The notes under the pieces: model-generated
Database searches by the model: none
The model's input: only the letters and a program-made list of their open reading frames with translations
What the model was told of the DNA's origin: nothing
Shown: in pieces, positions 56,111 through 63,100 of the stretch
How the letters are laid out: each line of letters starts with the position of its first letter
Numbering within the stretch: the first letter of the stretch is position 1
Made by a program: the position numbers and the translations under genes
NCBI RefSeq assembly: GCF_030295425.1
Contig: NZ_AP027081.1
Coordinates: forward strand, 2,897,001 to 2,961,000
Length of the DNA: 64,000 bases
Direction of reading: 5' to 3'
Source: Mesoterricola sediminis
Lineage (GTDB): Bacteria; Acidobacteriota; Holophagae; Holophagales; Holophagaceae

Positions 56111-56557
56111 CTAGCCCCACGCTCGTCCGGGCAAGGAGAGGCGCTGCGGGCGCGCGATAGCCGGCCCGAACCGCCGGGCGTCATTCGAGCTGCTGTCGGC
56201 CTGGAACGGGAAGGGGTAGGCCGGCCCAGGGCGCCGGCCGAGGCGCCGCCACCGATCCCTCGGCCCTCCTGAGCCCGGCCAAAGGGTGTAGAGCACGCGA
56301 CCCTGGACGGCCTCCTCCGGAAGGGGGCCCCAGTGCCGGCTGTCGTAGCTGCACCCGCGGTTGTCGCCCACGCAGTACACATGCCCAGGCGGAACGACGA
56401 GGGGGCCAAGACCCGTTCGGGGGGGTCCGTCCACCCGGGGAAAGGGGCACGGTCCCCCGTCCCGGCCATTGAGCCACAACCGCCCTTCCCGGACCTCCAC
56501 CTCGTCGCCGGGGAGGGCGCGGCCCTCCAAGGTGGCGCGAGGCGGGCCCGAAGCCAT
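56111..56557 (-). pseudogene. Signal peptidase I (S26) C-terminal fragment
   Basis: The frame holds the late half of an S26 signal peptidase: LPGDEVEVREGRLWLNG, VPPGHVYCVGDNRGCSYDSRHWGPLPEEAVQGRVLY. The membrane helix and catalytic-Ser box are missing because the frame opens only about 12 residues before the GD.V.V motif. The Lys box, which reads YVKRLVAVAGD in the intact LepB at 5 kb, reads LEGRALPGD here, so the general base is also lost. The C-terminal 50 residues have no homology. It ends close to the stop of the SnoaL gene and is probably a decayed lepB copy. Confidence 0.7.
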
Positions 56558-56590
56558 CCGCCCTCGGAGGGGCCCTTCCCTGGGCAGCCC

Positions 56591-56998
56591 CTAGGCCGAG
56601 GTGATCTGGGCCAGGGCGCCGTGGAGGTCGGCGCTGCCCCAGTGCTCGGCGTACTTGCCGCCCTCGATCCGCACGATGTCGGTCACCTGGATGGTGATGC
56701 GCCTGCCGGTGGGCGCGTGGCCGAGGAAGGGGCCGGTGTGGGTGCCGGCGAGGGTCTTCCGGGTGACCACTTTGCCGTTCTCCTCGATCTGGTCGTGGAT
56801 CTCGACCTGGAGGTCGGTGAAGGCCCGCCGGAGGACCTGGGTGAAGAAGGCGAGGAAGCCTTCGGGGCCGTTGGGCGCGCCCGGCGCGGCGGTGCGGTTC
56901 ACGAAGTCCGGGGCGACCAGGTCGCGGAAGACCTCCAGGTTCCCGTTCTGGATGATTTCGCGGTTGAAGCGTCGGACGAGCTCCTTGTTGGCGGTCAT
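56591..56998 (-). CDS. SnoaL-like / ester cyclase family protein
   Basis: A 135-residue protein of the NTF2-like SnoaL superfamily: NKELVRRFNREIIQNGNLEVFRDLVAPDFVNRT, GPEGFLAFFTQVLRRAFTDLQVEIHDQIEENGKVVTRKTLAGTHTGPFLGHAPTGRRI. This cone-shaped fold binds small hydrophobic molecules, some members acting as cyclases. No pathway neighbours, so the substrate is unknown. ATG 56998 has a GGACTCC-type weak ribosome site. Confidence 0.88.
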   Translation of the reverse strand: MTANKELVRRFNREIIQNGNLEVFRDLVAPDFVNRTAAPGAPNGPEGFLAFFTQVLRRAFTDLQVEIHDQIEENGKVVTRKTLAGTHTGPFLGHAPTGRRITIQVTDIVRIEGGKYAEHWGSADLHGALAQITSA

Positions 56999-57142
56999 GG
57001 GGACTCCTGGGGGATTCGGGGGGCGGGCGGTGGATTGGCCCCCCCCCGGAAAGACGGATGGTGGGATGATGGGGCCCGGATCGTCAAGACAAGCGGCTCA
57101 TTCGAGCGCCCGCCATGACCCTCCTTTTCCCAGGAGCCAGGC

Positions 57143-57385
57143 ATGTCCGACACCCCCCTCATCCCCCAGAAGAGCCCCATCAAGGTGGCCGTCGAGGCCG
57201 GCAAGACCTACCACTGGTGCGCGTGCGGCGCCAGCGCGAAGCAGCCGTTCTGCGATGGTTCCCACAAGGGCAGCGCCTTCACGCCGCTGGCGTACACGGC
57301 GGACACGACGGGCGACAAGTGGTTCTGCGCCTGCAAGCACAGCGGCACCAAGCCCCTGTGCGACGGCACCCACAAGCGGCTCTGA
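57143..57385 (+). CDS. Double CDGSH iron-sulfur protein
   Basis: An 80-residue protein with two CDGSH-type [2Fe-2S] motifs: CACGASAKQPFCDGSH at about 32-47 and CACKHSGTKPLCDGTH at about 62-77. Each cluster is held by three Cys and one His. Bacterial tandem CDGSH proteins are small electron carriers or redox sensors in the cytoplasm. CCAGGAG-type ribosome site. Single gene, convergent with the propeller gene 18 bp away. Confidence 0.93.
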   Translation: MSDTPLIPQKSPIKVAVEAGKTYHWCACGASAKQPFCDGSHKGSAFTPLAYTADTTGDKWFCACKHSGTKPLCDGTHKRL

Positions 57386-57403
57386 TCCCCCCGAGCCGGT
57401 GCC

Positions 57404-58837
57404 TCAACGCCCGGGCCCCGGGCACGCCTCCAGGCGGGTGGCGGGAACCTCCCGTTCGCCCAGGCGGAAGGCGAGCCGGAGGCCGCCCTGGGGATCCCGG
57501 GTGAAGGTGCCCTGGAGGCCGCTGGCGGGCACGTCGAGGCGCCCGTCGGCGGCCACCTGGCAGAGTTCGGCGGGGAATCCATCCCGCTGGAAGGCGAGGC
57601 GGCCCTCCCGAAGGGCCAGGGTGATCGTTCGCCGGCCGAGCTGGTATGTGCCCGCCAGGGCGCGGAGGAGGGCGGCATCGGCGGGCGGCCCCCCGGGAAG
57701 GGGCGCCGTGGCATAGGCGGCCAGGCGGTTGTCGTCGGAGGGCACCAGGATGCGGTCCGCGTCCAGGGCGAGGGAGGCGTTGACGGGGCCCTCGGCGGCG
57801 TAGAAGGCGCCGGCCACCAGGCCCGTCTCCAGGTCCAGGGCGTAGCTGTAGGCGCCTTCGGTCCCGGCGTAGACGAGGCCGCCCGCCACGACGGGGGCGC
57901 CCAGGACGCGGTACCGGAGGGCGGTGCGCCAGCGTTCCTGGCCGGTCTTCGCGTCCAGGGCCTGGAGGAACTGCTCGTCGGAGCTTCCGACCAGCACCTT
58001 GCCGCCGGCGATGGCGGGGGCGGTGAGCACCCAGGAGCCGTTGGGACGGGGGGTGCGCCACCGGAGCGCGCCGGTCTGGGCGTCCAGGGCGAAGACGGCC
58101 GCCGAGCGGGAGCCCACGTAGACGGTGCCCTCCCAGACCGCCGGGGAGGCCTGGAGGCCGCCGCCCGTATCGAACCGCCAGCGCTCCTGGCCGGTGGCGG
58201 CGTCCAGGGCGTAGACCCGCCCATCGAAGCTGCCGGCGTACACGAGGCCGTCCTTCACCGCCGGGCTGGTGCGCACCCGCTGGGCCGTGGCGAAGGCCCA
58301 CCGGAGCTTCCCGGTGGCCAGGTCCAGGGCGCGGATGTGGCCGTCGCCGCTCCCGACGTAGACCACGCCGCCGGCGACGCAGGGGGAGGAGACCCAGAAG
58401 TCCCAGCCCAGGAAGTCGCCCGGCCGGGGCGGCAGGTCCGGGCCCCCGGCGAAGGTCCAGAGGGGACGGCCCGTCGCCACCTCCAGGGCCCGCACGACGT
58501 TGTCCCGGGCCTGGACGATCACCCGCCCTTCGGCGATGGCGGGGGAACAGGGGATGGGCGCGCCCAGGTCCACGGACCAGACCTCGCGGCCATCCTTCAG
58601 GTCCACGGCGCGGAATCGGCCGTCATCGCTGCCGAAGCAGGCCAGCCCCCCGGTGAGGGCCGGGGTGGAGCGGACCTTGCCCTGGGTGGTGACCGTCCAC
58701 GCCACCGGCCCCGGCAGCCGGGCTGGTCCGGCGGCCACGCCCAGGTGATCGGGGCCCAGGCGGTACTGGGCGGGCGCCTGGGCGGTGAGCGGACCGGGGG
58801 CCAGGACCAGGGCGGCGAACAGGCAGGTCGGGTTCAT
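57404..58837 (-). CDS. PQQ-binding-like beta-propeller protein
   Basis: A 477-residue exported protein: signal peptide (CLFAALVLAPGPLTAQA) and a PQQ/WD40-type propeller. At least six blades carry the repeat pattern xxALDxxTGxxxWxFxxxxxxxxSPAVxxGxVYVGS. Examples: VRALEVATGRPLWTFAG, IRALDLATGKLRWAFAT, VYALDAATGQERWRFDTG, VFALDAQTGALRWRT. A different C-terminal domain of about 100 residues follows (LAGTYQLGRRTITLALREGRLAFQRDG), resembling small lipocalin-like add-ons of peptidases. No dehydrogenase residues are evident, so a scaffold or BamB-like function is as likely as catalysis. ATG 58837 over 58843 by spacing from AGGAG. Confidence 0.88.
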   Translation of the reverse strand: MNPTCLFAALVLAPGPLTAQAPAQYRLGPDHLGVAAGPARLPGPVAWTVTTQGKVRSTPALTGGLACFGSDDGRFRAVDLKDGREVWSVDLGAPIPCSPAIAEGRVIVQARDNVVRALEVATGRPLWTFAGGPDLPPRPGDFLGWDFWVSSPCVAGGVVYVGSGDGHIRALDLATGKLRWAFATAQRVRTSPAVKDGLVYAGSFDGRVYALDAATGQERWRFDTGGGLQASPAVWEGTVYVGSRSAAVFALDAQTGALRWRTPRPNGSWVLTAPAIAGGKVLVGSSDEQFLQALDAKTGQERWRTALRYRVLGAPVVAGGLVYAGTEGAYSYALDLETGLVAGAFYAAEGPVNASLALDADRILVPSDDNRLAAYATAPLPGGPPADAALLRALAGTYQLGRRTITLALREGRLAFQRDGFPAELCQVAADGRLDVPASGLQGTFTRDPQGGLRLAFRLGEREVPATRLEACPGPGR

Positions 58838-59070
58838 GGGCATCTCCTGGATTCCACCGTCCTCCATCGCTCGTCCGCCTGCAAGGGGGGGTGGGGCGAA
58901 GGGGCCGGAACCAGGGGCGAACGGGAGAGGCGGGCGGGTACGCACCCGTCCCGGATCTCCGGCCGCGCGGGGGCCGGGGATCCGGGACGGGCCCGGGGGG
59001 CTTGGAAGGGCACCGCGGACCCCGGCCCTGCCCCCGGAGGCGGGTCCGCGGCGGGCTCAGGCGACCAGGC

Positions 59071-59232
59071 TCATTCGCCCTTGAGGGGGGCGGTGATTTC
59101 CTTGCTGGCCTTCTTGAACTCCTGGATGCCCCTGCCCAGCGACTTGCCCAGTTCGGGCAGCTTGGAGGGTCCGAAGAAGATCAGCAGCGCGACGCCGATC
59201 AGGAGGATCTCGGTCAATCCCAGGTTTCCCAT
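59071..59232 (-). CDS. tatA: Sec-independent translocase component TatA
   Basis: A 53-residue protein that is short but complete: MGNLGLTEILLIGVALLIFFGPSKLPELGKSLGRGIQEFKK, with the N-terminal helix, FGPSKLPELG hinge and amphipathic helix typical of TatA. TatA oligomers form the passage for folded proteins with twin-arginine signals. It lies 20 bp downstream of the heptahaem cytochrome gene, in the same operon as a flavoprotein that carries a twin-arginine signal. tatB and tatC are not in the window, so this is a dedicated extra or dispersed copy. Confidence 0.92.
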   Translation of the reverse strand: MGNLGLTEILLIGVALLIFFGPSKLPELGKSLGRGIQEFKKASKEITAPLKGE

Positions 59233-59252
59233 GTCACTTCACCTTCTGGTTG

Positions 59253-59927
59253 TCACTTCCCGTGGGAAATGGTGAGTTTGAACTTCGGATGGCAGTCCTT
59301 GCACATGACCACGGACGGCTGGTGGCCGAAGTGGCAGGCGGTGCACGCCATGGCCCCGTAGTGGGACTTGTGGGGGTTGGGCAGGTGCGCATCCTTGGGG
59401 CGGGTCTTCTCGATGAGGGTGTCGAGGGGACCGTGGCAGGCCAGGCAGCGTTCGTCTTCGACGGAATCGCCCTTGGTGGGCACGCGGCTGGCGTGGCAGC
59501 CGGAACAGGCGAGGCCGGCCTTGGCATGGCTGGAGGCGAGGAACTGGCCGCCGGCCACGGAGGCGAAGGTCTCCTTCAGGAGCTTCACGTCCTCGGCGGA
59601 GGCCTTGCCCAGGGGCTTGCGGGCGCCGCGGACGGCGAAGCCCTTGGCGTCGCGGGTGTGGCAGACCTCGCAGGCCACGCCCGAATCGGGCTTGGCGTGG
59701 GCGGCGTGGAGGCGCGCGCTGAAGGCGTTCTTGCCGGCCTCAGCGGTCTTCTTGGCCGAGTCGTGGCAGGGGAGGCATTTGGCGATGCCATCCGCCTTCA
59801 CCTTCGGGTGCTTGGCGCCCAGCTGGGCGGAGAGATCGGGATGGCAGGCGGTGCACGGTTGCGCGGCCTGCAGGGTGGTGAGGGACAGCATGCAGAGCAT
59901 GCCGAGGAGGGTGGCCCAGCCTTTCAT
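59253..59927 (-). CDS. Periplasmic heptahaem c-type cytochrome
   Basis: A 224-residue cytochrome with a signal peptide (WATLLGMLCMLSLTTLQAA) and seven CxxCH haem-binding motifs: CTACH, CLPCH, CEVCH, CSGCH, CLACH, CTACH and CKDCH. Extra His residues between motifs suit bis-His ligation. The arrangement resembles the cytochrome partners of periplasmic fumarate-reductase-type flavoproteins. It sits 62 bp after the Tat-exported flavoprotein and would hand it electrons from the quinone pool. Confidence 0.92.
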   Translation of the reverse strand: MKGWATLLGMLCMLSLTTLQAAQPCTACHPDLSAQLGAKHPKVKADGIAKCLPCHDSAKKTAEAGKNAFSARLHAAHAKPDSGVACEVCHTRDAKGFAVRGARKPLGKASAEDVKLLKETFASVAGGQFLASSHAKAGLACSGCHASRVPTKGDSVEDERCLACHGPLDTLIEKTRPKDAHLPNPHKSHYGAMACTACHFGHQPSVVMCKDCHPKFKLTISHGK

Positions 59928-59989
59928 GCGTGGTTCTCCGGGAAGGGCCCCCCCTCGCGGGGAGGGGGGGCGGTTCCTTGGGTGGGGGC

Positions 59990-61555
59990 TCAGGCCTTCT
60001 CGGACGCGGCGTTGATGCCGGCGATGCGTCCGAAGACCGTGGCGTCAGGCGTGGCATTGCCGCCGAGGCGGTTGGCGCCGTGGAGGCCGCCGGTGACTTC
60101 GCCCGCGGCGTAGAGCCTGGGAATGGGCTTGCCCCAGATGTCCAGGACCCGGGCTTCCTTGTTGGTGCGGAGGCCGCCCATGGTGTGGTGCACGGCGGGC
60201 CACTGCGCGATGGCGTAGTAGGGGCCTTCCTCCATCAGGAGCATCGGGGCGGAGACGGCCTTGCCGAACTCGGGATCCTTCTTGTCCTTGAGGTAGCCGT
60301 TGTGGCGGGTGATGGTGTCCTTGAGGGTGGCGCCGTCCATGCCGATCTTGCGGCCCAGCTCCTCCAGGGTGTCGGCCTTGACGAAGCGGCCGCGGGCCAT
60401 GCCCATCTCGACCTCTTCCTTGGTGCCCATCTTGGAGATCATCTTCTCGTTGAAGATGGAGAAGGTCTTCTTGCCGCCGGTGGCCAGTTCCGCGCGGCTG
60501 ACGACGTCGCGGCGCTCGAGCTCGTTCACGAAGCGCTTGCCCTTCTCGTCGACGTAGACGATGCCGTAGCCGGGCCCGCGGAACGGGTAGACGGCGGGGG
60601 CGTCGAGGATGCCGGTCTCGGGATCAGCGTAGGGATAGAGCTGGATGAAGGCCATGTGGAGCAGGTCGGCGCCGATGGCCTGGGCGAAGCGGATCATCTC
60701 GCCGGTGGCGCCCTTGTGGTTGGTGCAGTTGTAGCCGGCGTTGAGGCTCGGGTTGTAGATCAGGCGCATGGCGACGTCGCGGCTGAAGCCGCCGGAGGCC
60801 ATGACCACGGCCTTGCGGGCGCGGATGTTGATGGGGCCCTTGGCGCCCTTCACTTCGAGGCCGAGGACGGGACCGTCCACGTCCTTGCGCCAGATCCAGG
60901 TGACTTCGCTCTTGAGGCGGATCTTGGCGCCGCGCTTCTCGGCGATCTTGCGCAGGGCCTCGGTGAAGCCGCGGCCGACGCCCTCCACGCAGGTGTGGGT
61001 GCGGTACTTGCTGTGGCCGCCGGTGCGGTTGAGGACGTTGCGCAGCTTGAGGCCGCCCTCGTCGATCATCCAGTTCAGGGCCTTCGGGGACTCGGAGGTC
61101 AGCACCTCGACGAGCTCGGGGCTGCCGAAGTAGTCGCCGCCCTTGAGGGTGTCGTTCTTGTGGGTGTCGGCGCTGTCATCGCCCAGGGCGAGCTTCTCGC
61201 GGAGGTGAAGCTCGTCGGTCCAGGCGTTGTACTCGCCGCCGTTGATGATCGAGTTTCCGCCGTAGACCGGCATCTTCTCGAGGACGATGACGGAGGCGCC
61301 CTTGCCGGCGGCCTCGGCCGCGGCGGCCAGGCCGGCGAAGCCGGAGCCGATGACGACGACGTCATAGGACTCTTCCCACTTCTGGGGGAGGCGGCGCTTG
61401 CTGGGCTCGGTGCCGGCGGCGCCGAGGTTGAGGGCGAAGCCGCCGCTGGCGGCCGCCACGAGACCGGCCGTGAGGGAGGTCTTCAGGAAGTTGCGCCTGG
61501 AGTCGCCTTCGGCCGCGGCCGTCAGCATCTTGCTTTCGTTGTTAGAGTTGTCCAT
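59990..61555 (-). CDS. Tat-exported fumarate-reductase-type flavoprotein
   Basis: A 521-residue FAD protein. Twin-arginine signal SRRNFLKTSLTAGLVAA (Arg20-Arg21), then the FAD motif VVIGSGFAGLAAAAEAA. The fumarate-reductase-like catalytic region includes GKRFVNELERRDV with the proton-donor Arg349, VHHTMGGLRTN, and GNATPDATVFGRIAG. Where fumarate reductases have His in a QxHPT segment, this protein has Tyr307 (FIQLYPYADPE), as in enzymes for other unsaturated acids such as urocanate reductase. It therefore probably reduces an enoate other than fumarate in the periplasm. First gene of a flavoprotein-cytochrome-tatA operon. Confidence 0.9.
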   Translation of the reverse strand: MDNSNNESKMLTAAAEGDSRRNFLKTSLTAGLVAAASGGFALNLGAAGTEPSKRRLPQKWEESYDVVVIGSGFAGLAAAAEAAGKGASVIVLEKMPVYGGNSIINGGEYNAWTDELHLREKLALGDDSADTHKNDTLKGGDYFGSPELVEVLTSESPKALNWMIDEGGLKLRNVLNRTGGHSKYRTHTCVEGVGRGFTEALRKIAEKRGAKIRLKSEVTWIWRKDVDGPVLGLEVKGAKGPINIRARKAVVMASGGFSRDVAMRLIYNPSLNAGYNCTNHKGATGEMIRFAQAIGADLLHMAFIQLYPYADPETGILDAPAVYPFRGPGYGIVYVDEKGKRFVNELERRDVVSRAELATGGKKTFSIFNEKMISKMGTKEEVEMGMARGRFVKADTLEELGRKIGMDGATLKDTITRHNGYLKDKKDPEFGKAVSAPMLLMEEGPYYAIAQWPAVHHTMGGLRTNKEARVLDIWGKPIPRLYAAGEVTGGLHGANRLGGNATPDATVFGRIAGINAASEKA

Positions 61556-61691
61556 TACTGGCTCCTCTGGGGGGTGGGTTTTTGGCGTGAGTGCCTAAGT
61601 TATTTCAGAACTTGGCCTCTTAAATTCCCTTGATTTCCAATTGCAGGGTAGAAAGCGGGGATCCCCGATTGAAGGTGAGAAACCGGGGAGA

Positions 61692-61760
61692 AATCGGGTA
61701 GACGGGCATCCCCGATCCACATCAATCATTGTTTCAATTGGACTTGGTCTCTACCCGATT
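61692..61760. promoter_or_regulatory. Paired operator-like sites in the flavoprotein/PAS-LuxR intergenic region
   Basis: AATCGGGTAGA at 61692-61702 is exactly inverted at 61750-61760 (TCTACCCGATT). Related half-sites GGGATCCCCGATT and GCATCCCCGATC lie at about 61659 and 61707. The positions between two divergent genes suit a regulator serving both. Confidence 0.55.
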
Positions 61761-61781
61761 CCGGTATCCGAGCCTGCTAGG

Positions 61782-63047
61782 ATGGATGCATCGCGAGAAA
61801 GGGCGATCAGGGAGCGCATGCCGCATTATGGAACGCTGCTAGATAAGTCGATTTTCCGGCAAGTTTTCGAATCGACGTCCAGTCTGGTCCTGCTCACGGA
61901 CCCGGCGGGGGCCATCGTCCAGCTCAACCAGGAGGGCGCCCGCCTCTTCCCCAAGGAATCCACGGTGGGCGTCCCCTTCTGGATCCGCCTCGGCCTGGAG
62001 GAGGGCAGCCTGGAGGAGGTGCTCGCCCGGTACGGGAGCCTCCAGAGCCTCCTCGACGCCACCCAGAAGCGCTTCATCCCTGAGCGGTCGGACAAGGTCT
62101 ACGACATCCACCTGGTCACCCTCGGGGCGGGCGGCGGCTCCCGGGACGGCTATCTCCTGATCCTCGAGGACGTCACGGCGCGCATCAACCAGCGCCTGGA
62201 GCTGGAGCGGCGGGTGGAGGACCGCACCCGCAGCCTGGCCCGCTCGCAGAAGATGCTGGAGAGCGTCTTCCAGGGCGTGGGCAAGGGGATCCTCCTGGTG
62301 GACGAGGACCGGGAGATCGTGGAATCCAACCAGAAGGCCTGCGAGATCTTCGGCCTCCAGCCGTCGAACATCCTGGGCATGCCCATCCGGGCGCTGTGCT
62401 GCGCGCGGGGCGGGGATCGCCTGCACGACCTCTTCGGGACCCTCGTGGAAAACCAGGTGGTCAGCGAGGAGATCGACGCCGTCTACATCGACCGGCGGGT
62501 CTTCCCCGCCGTCTTCACCATCAGCCTGATCGTGGTGGACGGGGCCCGGCTCTGGACCGTGATCGTGGACGACATCTCCGAGCAGAAGGGCATGAAGCTC
62601 CAGCTCGAGCAGGAGAAGCACCTCACGGAAGAGGCGAACATCACCCTCCGCCACGTGCTCAAGAGCATCGAGGAGGAGCAGCAGGAGCTGGTGGCCCGCC
62701 TCTCGCGGGTCATCGCCGAGGACATCCTGCCCACCCTGGAGAAGCTCAAGGCCTCGCTGGGGGACGAGGTCCAGGCGGGCTACGTGGATTTCATCGAGGA
62801 GCTCCTGGTCTCCCTCACCCAGGGCTCGGAGGCGGAGCTGGACATCGGCCTGCTCCACCTCAGCAAGACCGAGGTCCGGATCTGCAAGCTGATCAAGGCC
62901 GGGTTCAGCACCAAGGACATCTGCAACATGATGAATCTCGCCTTCGACACCATCCAGACCCACCGGAAGAACATCCGGAAGAAGCTCGGCCTCGCCGGTT
63001 CCGGCAGGACGAGCCTGTACGGTCATCTCGCGAGCAGGAAGATCTGA
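61782..63047 (+). CDS. PAS-domain LuxR-type transcriptional regulator
   Basis: A regulator of 421 residues from ATG 61782 (409 from ATG 61818, which has its own AGGGAG). PAS 1 is at about 25-145 (IFRQVFESTSSLVLLTDPAGAIVQLNQEG), then a coiled coil with ELERRVEDRTRSLARSQKMLES. PAS 2 follows (VFQGVGKGILLVDEDREIVESNQKACEIFG), then a long helical linker, and a GerE/LuxR HTH at the C-terminus (LSKTEVRICKLIKAGFSTKDICNMMNLAFDTIQTHRKNIRKKLGL). It is one-component: no receiver or transmembrane part. It lies between two flavoprotein genes and probably controls both in response to a redox or ligand signal. Confidence 0.9.
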   Translation: MDASRERAIRERMPHYGTLLDKSIFRQVFESTSSLVLLTDPAGAIVQLNQEGARLFPKESTVGVPFWIRLGLEEGSLEEVLARYGSLQSLLDATQKRFIPERSDKVYDIHLVTLGAGGGSRDGYLLILEDVTARINQRLELERRVEDRTRSLARSQKMLESVFQGVGKGILLVDEDREIVESNQKACEIFGLQPSNILGMPIRALCCARGGDRLHDLFGTLVENQVVSEEIDAVYIDRRVFPAVFTISLIVVDGARLWTVIVDDISEQKGMKLQLEQEKHLTEEANITLRHVLKSIEEEQQELVARLSRVIAEDILPTLEKLKASLGDEVQAGYVDFIEELLVSLTQGSEAELDIGLLHLSKTEVRICKLIKAGFSTKDICNMMNLAFDTIQTHRKNIRKKLGLAGSGRTSLYGHLASRKI

Positions 63048-63100
63048 TGGAGCGCCCCGTGCAGTCCCCGAGCAGGAAGATCAGGAAGGAAGGAACCGTC

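Noticed and set aside
52330-56590. Integrated element with attL/attR at tRNA-Arg
   Set aside because: No second copy of the tRNA 3' segment and no site-specific integrase gene were seen; only the island character is supported.
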